A DNA stretch of 64,000 bases from Terriglobia bacterium (GTDB lineage: Bacteria > Acidobacteriota > UBA6911). The notes below the pieces were generated by a model. It did no database searches and was not told the origin of the DNA. It was given only the letters and a program-made list of their open reading frames with translations. Of the stretch, positions 1 through 9,618 are shown in pieces. The DNA lies in NCBI GenBank assembly GCA_020072565.1, contig JAIQGI010000024.1, positions 23,424 through 87,423 of the forward strand, written 5' to 3'. The position numbers and the translations under genes are program-made. The stretch's first letter is position 1, and each line of letters starts with the position of its first letter.

Positions 1-2603
1 ATCTTTGTTGTGCGACGGGCGGGAACATAGCTTGCCATGAACGACACCGCGGCGATCAACAAGGCGACACCCGCAAATGTCGCCGGGTCTGTGGCCGTCA
101 CGCCAAACAACATGCTCGCAATCACGCGCGTCAGCCCGAAGGCGCCGGCCAAACCCAGCGCCAGCCCGACCAATGCCAGCCGGGCACCCTGCCCGACAAC
201 CATCCCTACGATTTCGCTTCGTTCCGCTCCCAGCGCCATTCGAATGCCAATTTCATGCGTGCGCTGGCTCACGGACTCGGAAATGACGCCGTACGCTCCC
301 ACTGTCGCCAGCAACAAGGATAGAATTGAAAAGGCGGCCAACAAGAACATATTGAATCGCCTCTGCGCCACCGATTGGGCAACGACGTCCGTCATTGCGG
401 CAACGTCGGTTACAGGCACTTTCGAGTCCAACTCCCAGAGCTGGTTCTTCAACGCTGGTACAATCTTCATGGGATCCGTGGTCGTGCGAACGACGAGCTT
501 CAAATATCCGATCGGCCACTGCGCATAAGAGAAATAGAGCTGCGGCTGGTCCCCCATATCCAATCCAAACTGCTTTGAGTTGGCCAGCACTCCCACCACT
601 GTCCTCCAGGGGCCTGCATCTCCGGCCAACACTCCGGCCAGTTTGAGACTCCTGCCGATGGGGTCGTGCTTGCCCCAAAGCCGCTGCGCGAGCGCGTCAT
701 TGATAATCACTACCTGGGGCGCCCCCTGCCGGTCCTTTTCCGTAAATGAGCGGCCGCGCAGAAGCTGAAGCCCCATGGCACGGAAATAGTCCGGGGTGAC
801 GGCGTCCAATGGAATCATCATCGGTTGTGATTCATCGCGGTCTTTTGCCTGCAGCTGAATTGCCATTTGAACCCCAGTCGTGGGGACTGCGGTCGTCGCT
901 CCCGCGGCTACGATTCCAGGCACGGATCGCATCCTCTGCAGGAGTTCCTGATAGAAGGCGATTTTCTGGTGGCGATCGGAATATCTGGATGCGGGCAGGC
1001 TCAGATCCATGGTCAGCACGTTATCCATGTCGAAGCCACGGTCCACTCCGAGGAGCCGCGAGAGGCTGCGCCCCATCAGTCCGGCGCCTATCAGCAGTAT
1101 CACGGCGAGAGCGATTTCGACGACCACCAGGAAATTCCGAAGTCGTCGGTGGCTGGGCGCGCCCGCAACTGTTCGCACGTCCTCTTTTAGCGTTTCTACC
1201 AGCCTTAGCCGCGATGCCCGCACCGCAGGCAGCAACCCGAAAAGCAGTCCGGTAAGCAAGCTGGCAGCCAGCGTGAAGACAAGCACCGGCCGGTTCAACG
1301 CTACCGCATCGAGCCGGTTTAGCTCCGGTGGCCGAAGGCCAACCAACAGGCTCATAATCCAAACGGCGACCAGAACTCCAAGAGCGCCGCCTGCGAAGCT
1401 CAGGATGAAGCTTTCCATCAACTGTTGGCGGATGAGCCGGAGGCGGGTTGCGCCCAGAGCGGCACGGATGGCCAGATCCTTGCCACACAGGTTCGCGCGG
1501 GCGAGCTGCAGGTTGGCGACATTGGCGCACGCAATCAGCAGAACGCAGCCCACGGCCCCGAGGAGAACAAGCAGGGCTGTGCGGAGATCTTTGATATCCC
1601 TTTCCTGCAGGGGAGTGAGATCGGTGCTCCAGGCCCCGGTTTCCTTGGAAGACGCCGGTACTGTTCGCCGCCCGATGGCTTGAATCTCCGCGCGCGCCTG
1701 CTGCAGCGTTGTTCTCTCGCTCAAACGGGCGATGCAGCTGAGATTGCTCGCTCCTCTATCCCTCTTCGATCCCAGCGCCAGGGGCAGCCACACCTGAGTG
1801 CCTTTGGACGGAAAATTGAAATCCGGGGGCATCACACCCACGATCGTGTAACTCTTATCCTCGAGCGGCAGGCTCTTGCCAATGATATCCTGTTCACCTC
1901 CATATAGCTTCTGCCAGAGGCCGTGACTGACCACGGCGACTGGGGGACCTCCGGGCTGGTCCTCTTCAGAAAGGAACGTCCGGCCGAGCGCCGGCGCTAC
2001 ACCCAGCGTCGAAAAAATATTCCATGTGGTGGAGGCCCCTACGATCGCCTGGGATTCTTTTTCCCGGGTCAATACGAGATTCAGCCCTTGATAGGCCGCA
2101 ACATCGGCCAGAGTCCGGCTCAATTCCTTCAGATCGAAATACGCTCCGGCAGATATAGGCGTACGGGACCAGCCGCGCTGTATCGAGCTCGTCGAAATAT
2201 CCACCAGGCGCTCGGGCGCCGCGTAGGGCAACGGCATCAGGATATGGGCGTACACGACGCTGAAGATCGCGGAGTTGGCGCCAATGGCCAACGCGAGAGT
2301 AAGCACGGCGGCGATAGTAAAGCCCGGATTCTTGCGCAGGGTGCGGGTGCCATGTCGCAGGTCCTGCCATGATTCGTGAAGCCACCGGACCCCGCGAGTC
2401 TCCCGGCACTCTTCTTTGACCTGTTCGACCCCTCCAAACATGCGCAGCGCGGCATAGCGCGCCTGCTCGGCGTTCATTCCGCGCTCCAGGTTTGCCGCGA
2501 TCTGCATCTCGAGGTGAAAATGCAGCTCGTCTCTCATCTCCCGCTCCGCTCGATTTTTACCGAACAATGCGCGCAATCGAATCCAGAATCCCTTTATCTG
2601 CAT
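1..2603 (-). CDS. ADOP-family ABC-type permease (MacB/FtsX), 3' end off the window
   Basis: Inner-membrane permease of the MacB/FtsX type that Acidobacteriota carry as stand-alone genes without an adjacent ATPase. It is open for 867 codons and runs off the left edge; the last visible residues, SYVPARRTTK, normally lie about ten residues before the end in this family, so little is missing. Residues 1-92 form the cytoplasmic N-terminal region (ELHFHLEMQIAANLERG), TM1 is near 95-117 (NPGFTIAAVLTLALAIGAN), then a MacB periplasmic domain (VGVMPPDFNFP), a TM block (VLLIACANVANLQLARA), and a second copy of the same layout ending in the typical ASMLFGVTATDPATF. The ATG at 2601-2603 lies eight bases after GGAAGG; another ATG two codons upstream is possible. 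It follows a truncated padR by two bases. The substrate cannot be read from sequence. Confidence 0.93.
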   Translation of the reverse strand, partial: MQIKGFWIRLRALFGKNRAEREMRDELHFHLEMQIAANLERGMNAEQARYAALRMFGGVEQVKEECRETRGVRWLHESWQDLRHGTRTLRKNPGFTIAAVLTLALAIGANSAIFSVVYAHILMPLPYAAPERLVDISTSSIQRGWSRTPISAGAYFDLKELSRTLADVAAYQGLNLVLTREKESQAIVGASTTWNIFSTLGVAPALGRTFLSEEDQPGGPPVAVVSHGLWQKLYGGEQDIIGKSLPLEDKSYTIVGVMPPDFNFPSKGTQVWLPLALGSKRDRGASNLSCIARLSERTTLQQARAEIQAIGRRTVPASSKETGAWSTDLTPLQERDIKDLRTALLVLLGAVGCVLLIACANVANLQLARANLCGKDLAIRAALGATRLRLIRQQLMESFILSFAGGALGVLVAVWIMSLLVGLRPPELNRLDAVALNRPVLVFTLAASLLTGLLFGLLPAVRASRLRLVETLKEDVRTVAGAPSHRRLRNFLVVVEIALAVILLIGAGLMGRSLSRLLGVDRGFDMDNVLTMDLSLPASRYSDRHQKIAFYQELLQRMRSVPGIVAAGATTAVPTTGVQMAIQLQAKDRDESQPMMIPLDAVTPDYFRAMGLQLLRGRSFTEKDRQGAPQVVIINDALAQRLWGKHDPIGRSLKLAGVLAGDAGPWRTVVGVLANSKQFGLDMGDQPQLYFSYAQWPIGYLKLVVRTTTDPMKIVPALKNQLWELDSKVPVTDVAAMTDVVAQSVAQRRFNMFLLAAFSILSLLLATVGAYGVISESVSQRTHEIGIRMALGAERSEIVGMVVGQGARLALVGLALGLAGAFGLTRVIASMLFGVTATDPATFAGVALLIAAVSFMASYVPARRTTK

Positions 2604-2605
2604 TG

Positions 2606-2767
2606 TCATTTCCTTCCGGAGAAAGCTTGTTGGACACGAGGCAGCTCTTTGGACATCTGCTGGATACGCTGCAAAATGCCCCAACCGTGCATCGGCCCGC
2701 TCAGGAGCGTCTTCAAAATCAGGAGGTCAAGCGTGCCTTGCAACAGGTCAACCCTGGCTTCGCTCAT
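2606..2767 (-). pseudogene. Truncated PadR-family regulator (53 codons)
   Basis: The first 47 residues match the N-terminus of PadR regulators that accompany ADOP permeases (LLQGTLDLLILKTL, HGWGILQRIQQ). Intact relatives, such as the 112-residue one at 56203-56541, continue with NQGTLYPALLRLE and the wing; here the frame leaves the family at LPRVQQ and stops six residues later, two bases before the permease start codon. About 60 residues holding the recognition helix/wing and dimerisation helix are therefore missing. The start has an excellent ribosome site (AGGAGG, four bases before the ATG at 2767). The lesion looks like a deletion that joined the padR 5' part to the permease leader. A functional DNA-binding protein is unlikely; the segment may now serve only as a leader that is translated into the permease. 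Confidence 0.8.
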
Positions 2768-2798
2768 GCTCCCTCCTAGATATTCGACAAGTGCGCTC

Positions 2799-2827
2799 AG
2801 AGTAGCCTGTGACTTGTAGAATGTCAA
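2799..2827 (-). promoter_or_regulatory. Putative promoter of the truncated padR-permease unit
   Basis: Reading leftward there is a perfect TTGACA (2827-2822), a 17-base spacer and TACTCT (2804-2799), about 30 bases upstream of the padR start codon. The -35 is consensus and the -10 is weak (three of six). The stretch GACTTGTAGAATGTC around the -35 has GAC/GTC ends and may be a remnant operator. Position and spacing support it; activity is inferred. Confidence 0.45.
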
Positions 2828-2946
2828 GGGGAAATCGGGAAGGTGACAGTCCGGCCCGGCTCGTCGTACAATCCTCCCCGACATCGGCCGTGTGCGGCTC
2901 GTGGGCTGCAGCGATCTCGTTCCGGACCAAATCAAAAGGAGCGTCC

Positions 2947-5628
2947 ATGAAGCGATCATTCGGGTTCGCAATATTCTCGAGCAGGGTCCCCTTCTGCCGT
3001 TACTTGCTGGCAGGCGTGGCACTGATCCTGTGGCAGGTATCGGTCCCCGGTGCAGTACAGACGCAATCTGCGCCCAGAGAACGGATCTCCTTCAATGCGG
3101 ACTGGCGGTTCACCAAGGACGATCCGAAGGAGGCCGCCGGCAAGCTCGCCTACAGCAACATCAAAGATTGGGCTACGACTACCGGCGCGGATTTCACCAA
3201 GGATACTAATGTGGCCGGCAAAAAGCGGCCCGCCGGCAATCTCGGCGCCGACGTCGTGTACACAAAGCCGGAATTCGATGACAAGGGGTGGCGGCCTCTG
3301 AGCCTTCCGCATGATTGGGGTATCGAAGGCCCGTTCAAGCAGGAGTACTCGGGAAGTACCGGCCGGCTCCCGTGGTTTGGAGTAGGTTGGTATCGCAAGC
3401 ACTTCAATGTGCCGGAGGGCGACCAGGGCCGGCAGCTTTATCTTGATGTGGATGGGGCGATGGCATACGCCAATGTTTGGCTCAATGGCCAGTACGTGGG
3501 CGGATGGCCGTACGGATATGCATCGTGGCGGGTCGATTTGTCGCCCTACGTGAAGTTCGGGGCAGAAAATGTGATTGCCATCCGCCTGGACAACCCGCCG
3601 GATTCTTCCCGTTGGTATCCGGGAGGCGGGATATTCCGCAATGTCTGGCTGATCAAAGCCTCGCCTGTGCACGTGGCCCAATGGGGCGTATACGTGACCA
3701 CGCCCGATGCGGCCAAAACAGTCGCCACCGCGAACGTGCGGGTCACCGTGGACAACCGGGGCGAGTTCGGCGCGGACGTGAAGCTGCGATCGACAATCTA
3801 CGCGATCACCTCTGACGGGCGCAAAGCCGACAAGCCCGAGGCAACGTCCTCGCCCGTTACCCTGCAGGTGGCCGCCGGGGCCAGTGCCACGGCATCTCTT
3901 ACCTCTACGATCCCGAATCGTGTGCTGTGGACCATGCAGAAGCCCAGCCTCTATGCCGCAGTCGTAGCCGTGGAACAGGCGGGCAAGAACGTCGATACCT
4001 ATGAAACCACCTTCGGAATCCGGTCCATCCAGTTTGATCCGGAAAAGGGTTTCCTGCTCAACGGTGAGAAGATCAAGTTTCAGGGTGTCTGCGATCACCA
4101 CGACCTCGGGGCACTCGGCACCGTCATCAACTTTCGAGCCCTCCAGCGGCAGCTCGATCTGCTCAAGGAGATGGGAACCAACGCCATCCGCACCAGCCAC
4201 AATCCGCCGGCGCCGGAGCTGCTCGATCTGTGCGATCGCATGGGATTCGTCGTGATGGACGAGGCCTTCGATACCTGGCGCCGGCCGAAGACGCGCAACG
4301 ACTACAACCTGCTCTTCGACGATTGGCACGAGAAGGACATGCGCGCGCTTGTCCGGCGAGACCGCAATCACCCATCCGTTATACTCTGGAGCCTCGGCAA
4401 CGAGGTCGCCGAACAGGGCATGGGTGATCCCGGCGCCGCGATCGCGGCGGAACTCGCGCGCATCGTGCACGAGGAGGATCCTACGCGGCCGACGACCTCG
4501 GCCTGCAACAGCGCCCGGCCCGGCAGTCCTTTCGCCGCGGCGATCGACGCCATCGGGATCAACTACCAGGGCTCCCGTCCTTCGCAGTCGCAGCCTTACG
4601 GGAACTACCTTCAATTCCACCAGAGCTTCCCGAACGTATTCGTGTACGGGGCCGAGACGGCATCCACCATCAGCTCGCGCGGCGATTACACGTTTCCGGT
4701 CGCCGCGTTTCCCGGTGCGATCTCCGGCGGCAGGGCGCAAGGCGCTGATGCCGCTACTCCCCCTGGACAGGATGTCACCCGCCACCAGATGAGCTCGTAC
4801 GACCTCTACTATCCGAGCTGGGCCACCTCGCCGGATACTGAATTCGCCGCTCAGGATCGTTTCCCGTTCGTAGGCGGCGAGTTCGTCTGGACCGGCTGGG
4901 ATTATCTGGGCGAGCCCACACCGTGGGGCGGACGCAATGATCCATCCCGCAGCTCCTATTTCGGGATCCTCGACCTGGCCGGATTCAAGAAGGACAGGTT
5001 CTACATCTATCAGGCCCGCTGGCGGCCTGACCTGCCGATGGCCCACATCCTGCCACATTGGAACTGGCCGGAGCGGGCAGGCCAGGTCACGCCCGTGCAC
5101 GTATATACTTCGGGCGACGCGGCGGAGTTGTTCCTTAATGGCAAGTCCTTGGGCAAAAAGACCAAGGGCCAGTACGAATACCGCCTCCGCTGGGATGACG
5201 TGACGTATGAGCCGGGCGAGCTCAGGGCCGTGGCCTACAAAAACGGCAAGGCCTGGGCCCGTGACGTGGTGAGGACCACTGGCCCAGCGGTCAAGCTTCT
5301 GATGCAGGCGGATCGGACCGCGATCGCGGCAGACGGACAGGACCTCTCGTTCGTCACCATCTCTATTACGGACAAGGACAATCTGCTCGTGCCGCGCTCC
5401 AAGAACCGGATCCGTCTTTCCGTCGAGGGGCCGGGAGAGATCGTTGCCACGGATAACGGCGATGCGACCAGCTTTGATTCCTTCCAATCCAAGGAGCGCG
5501 ACGCGTTCAACGGTCTCTGCCTTGCGATTGTGGCGTTCAAGCCGGGTCAGTCGGGAACAATCACCATAAAGACCGAATCCGAGGGCCTCAAGGCCACGAC
5601 GATCACGCTCCGCAGCCGACGGAGGTAG
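2947..5628 (+). CDS. Glycoside hydrolase family 2 (beta-galactosidase-like), secreted
   Basis: Predicted exo-acting glycosidase of 893 residues that leaves through an N-terminal signal/anchor (about residues 15-38, YLLAGVALILWQVSVPGA). Layout follows GH2: sugar-binding jelly roll (PHDWGIEGPF, GVGWYRKHF, NVWLNGQYVGGWPYGY, YPGGGIFRNVWL), an Ig-like domain, the TIM barrel (KIKFQGVCDHHDLG, NAIRTSHNPP), then C-terminal DUF4982/Ig-like domains (AAELFLNGKSLGKKT, ADGQDLSFVTI). The acid/base is Glu486 in WSLGNE and the nucleophile Glu570 in YGAETAS; both are present, so activity is likely. The ATG at 2947 was chosen because AAGGAG lies seven bases upstream and the signal peptide starts there; the frame is open further upstream. 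A second GH2 lies at 36606-39155. It is divergent from the ADOP unit. The exact sugar specificity is not determinable here. Confidence 0.93.
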   Translation: MKRSFGFAIFSSRVPFCRYLLAGVALILWQVSVPGAVQTQSAPRERISFNADWRFTKDDPKEAAGKLAYSNIKDWATTTGADFTKDTNVAGKKRPAGNLGADVVYTKPEFDDKGWRPLSLPHDWGIEGPFKQEYSGSTGRLPWFGVGWYRKHFNVPEGDQGRQLYLDVDGAMAYANVWLNGQYVGGWPYGYASWRVDLSPYVKFGAENVIAIRLDNPPDSSRWYPGGGIFRNVWLIKASPVHVAQWGVYVTTPDAAKTVATANVRVTVDNRGEFGADVKLRSTIYAITSDGRKADKPEATSSPVTLQVAAGASATASLTSTIPNRVLWTMQKPSLYAAVVAVEQAGKNVDTYETTFGIRSIQFDPEKGFLLNGEKIKFQGVCDHHDLGALGTVINFRALQRQLDLLKEMGTNAIRTSHNPPAPELLDLCDRMGFVVMDEAFDTWRRPKTRNDYNLLFDDWHEKDMRALVRRDRNHPSVILWSLGNEVAEQGMGDPGAAIAAELARIVHEEDPTRPTTSACNSARPGSPFAAAIDAIGINYQGSRPSQSQPYGNYLQFHQSFPNVFVYGAETASTISSRGDYTFPVAAFPGAISGGRAQGADAATPPGQDVTRHQMSSYDLYYPSWATSPDTEFAAQDRFPFVGGEFVWTGWDYLGEPTPWGGRNDPSRSSYFGILDLAGFKKDRFYIYQARWRPDLPMAHILPHWNWPERAGQVTPVHVYTSGDAAELFLNGKSLGKKTKGQYEYRLRWDDVTYEPGELRAVAYKNGKAWARDVVRTTGPAVKLLMQADRTAIAADGQDLSFVTISITDKDNLLVPRSKNRIRLSVEGPGEIVATDNGDATSFDSFQSKERDAFNGLCLAIVAFKPGQSGTITIKTESEGLKATTITLRSRRR

Positions 5629-5635
5629 TGAGCTA

Positions 5636-5717
5636 CCACCCCAGAGCGGGTGGCTTCAAGAAGCCCCCCGGATGGGGGGCAGGAGAGTAGCCCCGGGTGA
5701 GCGCAGCGAACCCGGGG
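5636..5717. terminator. Three consecutive hairpins after the GH2 gene
   Basis: Three perfect inverted repeats follow the GH2 stop within 90 bases: CCACCC/GGGTGG (5636-5653), GCCCCCC/GGGGGGC with a 4-base loop (5663-5680), and CCCCGGGT/ACCCGGGG with an 11-base loop (5691-5717). None is followed by a T-run, so a factor-independent terminator is not certain; the third resembles a widespread REP-type element (CCCCGGGTGAGCGCAGCGAA). They may end transcription or protect the mRNA 3' end. Confidence 0.5.
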
Positions 5718-6049
5718 ATGGATCCGCCATCACATAGAGCCCTGGAAGGCATGCGCGTCAAGCTAAGGGCATGAATTCCGGCAATACTGAAGCTGTACCC
5801 AAATTCGGCATCCTCTTCTGCCGTTATGGGTTATAATGCCCTCCGGGACGGGATTTCAGGGGACTTTGCCCCGGAAGTTGACAACGGCCCCTTATCGGAA
5901 GTAGGCGAAGACGCTGCGAGCGGGATCCTGACGAGCCCGTGATTGCTGGTTCGGCAGCTTGTTCCGCCTATCCTTCACAAGCGGGGCCGCGCCAAGGATT
6001 TCGTGGTTCGGGATTTCTGTCATTTGTGAGCGGTAGCGGCGCGACTGGC
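5718..6049. other. Intergenic stretch, no gene seen
   Basis: About 330 bases between the GH2 hairpins and the MFS remnant. No open frame with recognisable protein character is seen on either strand. It contains a GGTTATAATGC stretch and GTTGACAACGG, but in the wrong order and spacing for one promoter. The segment probably holds decayed sequence from the region that once carried the rest of the MFS transporter gene. Confidence 0.5.
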
Positions 6050-6208
6050 TCACCAGCTGGATTCGATCTCTTCGAGGGTGCGGCCTTTGGTTTCAGGGAC
6101 GAAGGCCATGACAAACAGCGCGCTCACCAGGCTGAAGCCCGCGTATACCCAGAAAGCGGCAACCAGGCAGATCAGGAGTAGATAGCCGAGATTCAGCTGA
6201 GGTTTCAC
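6050..6208 (-). pseudogene. 3' remnant of an MFS sugar transporter
   Basis: Fifty-two codons starting at a GTG eight bases beyond the GH38 stop and ending at TGA 6050-6052. They encode one hydrophobic helix (YLLLICLVAAFWVYAGFSLV) and the signature VPETKGRTLEEIE, which ends the last transmembrane segment of sugar-porter family MFS proteins (usually 450-500 residues). All eleven preceding helices are missing; the frame meets a stop (TGA) just upstream, overlapping the GH38 3' end. It lies in the same direction as UROD-like and GH38 genes, so the ancestral operon probably included a sugar importer that was deleted. Not expected to be functional. Confidence 0.75.
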
Positions 6209-6215
6209 GAGCGAA

Positions 6216-9200
6216 TCATCTCAGTTCTGCCCGGAGCGTCACGATTCCCCAGGAGGGAACGGTTACCGGGCCGGCTAATTTCGTGATTGGTTTTTCGCTG
6301 GTATCGCTGACCCACACATTGCGGGGCGCTGGTTCGCTCCAGGTGAGTGTGGCCTTGGCCTCACGTCCGGAGCCGCCCCAGAGCCGCACAACGATCGCCT
6401 TGCCGTCGTCGCTCGGCTTCAGCCCGGTCACAAGAACGTCGGGCGAGTCGATCTTCATTCGCGGCGCCGCAGTCGCGGGTCCGCGGGCAGCAGAAGGCAG
6501 GAGCGGCTGGCTCGCGGCGATTGCAAGGCGTGAATCCTCCACCGGGTTGTAATCGTGGTGCGGCCGCAGCAGGAATCGAAATACATGAGGCCCTTCCTGG
6601 TAAGCCCGGTAGTTCGTACCCCAGTGATTGTTCATGGCCCACGAGTAGAGCTTCTGGGTCGCCCCGACTTTTTTGCGCCACACATCCGGATTGGACTGAG
6701 AGTTGAGCAGGTTGGCCGTCAGCCCTCCGACCTGCACCAGCGGAGCATCCAGAGTCACCCAGGTTACGCCGTAACTTTCATTCGCCACATCCGCCCACCG
6801 GCCGACCGTAAACCAGTTCTTGCAGGCGCTTGGAATCTGGTCCGCGTCCGGCCTGATGACGCCGAAAGGCACCTCGAGGTGCACCTGCCCGCCGGGCACG
6901 GCAAAAGGAAAGCCGAAATTGAGGCTCTCTTTTCCCTCTTTCGAGCGGTAATCAGCAGCGGCGATCCGCTGCTTGTCGAGCGTATTGATGATCTCCACGA
7001 AGTCCTGGCCCGCAGTCAACCGCACCTCGCGCACCAGCGTGGAGCAGCCCGGAGCATCCGATTGCACCAGGAGCGATGCCACGAGCGGACCGGTTTCCCG
7101 CACCCGGATGCGCACGGACCCGTTCCGTTTCACATCGGCGGCGTTGTCCCCCACAAAATAGAGATATTCATTCAGGGTCTGGCCGTCGGCGTTGTCGGCG
7201 AGATTCGCATCGATGCTGGTCAAGCGCAGTTCGACGATGCCGCCGGTTCGATCATCGAGCCGCACCTTCAGCAGGCCGTTGTCGAGAGTTGTCCCTTGTG
7301 CGCTGACCTTTCCCTCGGCGTACGGCGCCCCGGAAGCCAAATGGTAACGCTTCGCGGCCAGCGGCGGGACGTCGCGCGCCCACATTGCCAGCTCGCCGCT
7401 GCGCAGACGCTGGGTCGGCACAGGCTTTCCCGAGTCGTCGGTTGCACGATCCCGACCTTCCGTGAGGAACTTCGGCAATACCACCAGTTCTGCGCGTGTC
7501 CAGGAGCATGTGTTGAAAATGTCGATCGCGTCTGGGACCGCCGCTCCCGAAGGCAGCGAAAGCGCGCGCGAAAGGAGATCCCGAGTCTGATTGTCCGCCG
7601 TAAAGGCATACCCCTGCTTGATCGCCCACTGTTCGCGTGTCTCGCGGCGGAACGGTTCGCTGACGCTGCACCACGCCCCCCACGTATGCTCGGAGTAAAG
7701 TAGAACCTGGCGCCATGCCTCCTCAAACGCCGCCGCGGGATAGCTGGCGGGATTGAGCAGCGCCCAGAGCGCTTCGGCCTGCGTGATCCGGTCCGAACTC
7801 GCCCGGTTCATGGCCGTCTCCTGTGCGCTCGAGGCCGCGCCGTCTTCCCAGTAAGGGGTCCAGTCTCCGGCAACGCGCGGGAGTTGCGGGCCATATTTCT
7901 TTTCAAATGCGCGGAACGCCTCACTGGTGGAGCTGATCACGAAATGCGGCCAGGCGTATTCTGCATTCCAATCCTTCACAAAGTCGCAGATGGCCGGATC
8001 AGGTTCGGCGTTGTCGCCGTGGCCGCTCCAGCGCATGTAGGCGATGTCGTAGGGATAAGCCGTTCTGTCGAGCTGGTCCTGATACATCTGCACAAAGTCC
8101 GGCGTGAGGGTAGGGATGGCATGCGACATCGCATACCCTTTGTAGGGAATCCACGCCAGCACCTGGGAACGGCCGTCGGGGCCAACCCACCAGAACGGCT
8201 TGTTTTCCCACTGGACAAGGATGTCCCCGATGCGGTCGAAATAATTGGGTGCAGTCGAGAAATAACGGATCCCCGCCTGCTCCATGGCCGGCACCAAGCC
8301 CCACGTATATCCTGGAACGTCGGAGATCATAGCGGAATCCACCAGCACACCCGCCTGTTCGGCGAGCCGCGTGCCATACCGGAACAAGCGGATCAGTTCC
8401 TCCGGCCGGCACAATCCGGTAAGTTCATTGAGGTACATCCCGTTGAGGGCAATCTGCCCCTGTTTGAGCGCTTCCATGAACTCCTTGCGTTGGGCATCGC
8501 TCAGGCGCCGCAAATAGAGGTCGGCGGCCCAGAGCACCTCAACATTCCAGACAAACCGCGCGCCCGGAGGATTCGTCGCGGTCCGGCGAGCATATGCGAT
8601 TCCTTTCAGAAGATTGCTGACTTGCTTGTCTTCGATCTCGGTTTGAATTTCCGTGTAGCCGATGTCGGTGTGGGAATGCGGCAGGATATAGATTGTCGTA
8701 TGGCGCACCGGTTTGAGCTCGACTTCGCGTGTCGCGAACGACTGCCCGCCGACCTCGAGGTTCAACACAAGCCTGGTATCATGCGCCACGGCCGGTATGC
8801 TGGTTCCGAGATTGTTTACACCCTCCTTGAGCGTGGCTTGCGCGAGCGCCGTCTGATTGGCGAGGATGCGTGCGGGCACTGGATCGCCGAAATGGCGCAC
8901 GGTGCAGCGCAGCTCCTGCTCGAGGCGGCCGTCCCGTTGCTGGAGCGCGGAGTACGCTGTTACATCGGCGAAGATCGTGGAATCGGGGGGCGCCAGCTCG
9001 GTCCCGTCGGGCACTTCGAATCCAATCCAATCGTAGAGCATCCAGCTGCCCGAAATCGTGCTTATACGAATTTCGTTTTGGCCCGCCTTGAGCAGCGTCG
9101 CGGGAAAATCGAGGCTGAAGCGGTGAGGCGAACCGCGTTCCGGACGCCCGGAGATGGATGCATCCCCTGCGCCGGGCGGAAGCTTCTGCTGAAAGCTGCT

Positions 9201-9614
9201 CCCGTTGAGGCTGACCTCAACCGCAGGGGGCGAACCACGATGGGTGTCGACCAGAGCCACACGAAGACTGCAGTCGCTGCCGGCAGGCGCCGTGCGCAGT
9301 GCGAACACAATGGTAAACGCGTGCCGGCGAGCGCCGGCCCAGGAATCGTCAGGCCCGGGGTGCACATAGGGCCAATCCTGCTTCGCATCGGACCGGCCGA
9401 CGATATAAAAACCGTCGTCGCGGAACTTTGCATAGCCGCCGGACGCGAGGGCGAACTCGCTGTATGTGAGGTCCTGCTTGCCGATCTCCCATAGGAGTTT
9501 CCTCGCGGACTGGCGCGGGGCGGGCTTCAGCGCAACGGCAAGAATGAGGATCAGGATCAGGGATAGTCCGGAATGGACCACCAGATTGCGGCGAATGCGA
9601 GAGTTCTCATTCAC
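6216..9614 (-). CDS. Glycoside hydrolase family 38 alpha-mannosidase
   Basis: Predicted alpha-mannosidase of 1132 residues, exported or anchored by an N-terminal hydrophobic segment (LSLILILILAVAL). An N-terminal carbohydrate-binding-like region of about 300 residues precedes the GH38 catalytic domain. The zinc/nucleophile motif HSHTD is at 313-317, and Asp432 in ISDVPGYTWG sits where the family nucleophile is expected; WWVGPDG and YMRWSGHGDN follow. The C-terminal half is the GH38 beta-sandwich region (DNGLLKVRLDDRTGG, FGFPFAVPGG). I chose GTG at 9612-9614: it lies four bases from the UROD-like stop, with AAGGAGG nine bases upstream inside that gene's last codons, implying translational coupling. 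Role: hydrolysis of alpha-mannosides, probably from plant, fungal or host glycans, together with the neighbouring GH2. Length is normal to long for bacterial GH38. Confidence 0.92.
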   Translation of the reverse strand: MNENSRIRRNLVVHSGLSLILILILAVALKPAPRQSARKLLWEIGKQDLTYSEFALASGGYAKFRDDGFYIVGRSDAKQDWPYVHPGPDDSWAGARRHAFTIVFALRTAPAGSDCSLRVALVDTHRGSPPAVEVSLNGSSFQQKLPPGAGDASISGRPERGSPHRFSLDFPATLLKAGQNEIRISTISGSWMLYDWIGFEVPDGTELAPPDSTIFADVTAYSALQQRDGRLEQELRCTVRHFGDPVPARILANQTALAQATLKEGVNNLGTSIPAVAHDTRLVLNLEVGGQSFATREVELKPVRHTTIYILPHSHTDIGYTEIQTEIEDKQVSNLLKGIAYARRTATNPPGARFVWNVEVLWAADLYLRRLSDAQRKEFMEALKQGQIALNGMYLNELTGLCRPEELIRLFRYGTRLAEQAGVLVDSAMISDVPGYTWGLVPAMEQAGIRYFSTAPNYFDRIGDILVQWENKPFWWVGPDGRSQVLAWIPYKGYAMSHAIPTLTPDFVQMYQDQLDRTAYPYDIAYMRWSGHGDNAEPDPAICDFVKDWNAEYAWPHFVISSTSEAFRAFEKKYGPQLPRVAGDWTPYWEDGAASSAQETAMNRASSDRITQAEALWALLNPASYPAAAFEEAWRQVLLYSEHTWGAWCSVSEPFRRETREQWAIKQGYAFTADNQTRDLLSRALSLPSGAAVPDAIDIFNTCSWTRAELVVLPKFLTEGRDRATDDSGKPVPTQRLRSGELAMWARDVPPLAAKRYHLASGAPYAEGKVSAQGTTLDNGLLKVRLDDRTGGIVELRLTSIDANLADNADGQTLNEYLYFVGDNAADVKRNGSVRIRVRETGPLVASLLVQSDAPGCSTLVREVRLTAGQDFVEIINTLDKQRIAAADYRSKEGKESLNFGFPFAVPGGQVHLEVPFGVIRPDADQIPSACKNWFTVGRWADVANESYGVTWVTLDAPLVQVGGLTANLLNSQSNPDVWRKKVGATQKLYSWAMNNHWGTNYRAYQEGPHVFRFLLRPHHDYNPVEDSRLAIAASQPLLPSAARGPATAAPRMKIDSPDVLVTGLKPSDDGKAIVVRLWGGSGREAKATLTWSEPAPRNVWVSDTSEKPITKLAGPVTVPSWGIVTLRAELR

Positions 9615-9618
9615 GGCT

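Noticed and set aside
2956..5487. 843-codon open frame antisense to the first GH2 gene
   Set aside because: Arises from high GC3 of the GH2 gene; no domain, no ribosome site, and the GH2 reading has catalytic residues.
7884..9494. 536-codon open frame antisense to GH38
   Set aside because: Composition shadow; the opposite strand encodes a complete GH38 with its zinc and nucleophile motifs.
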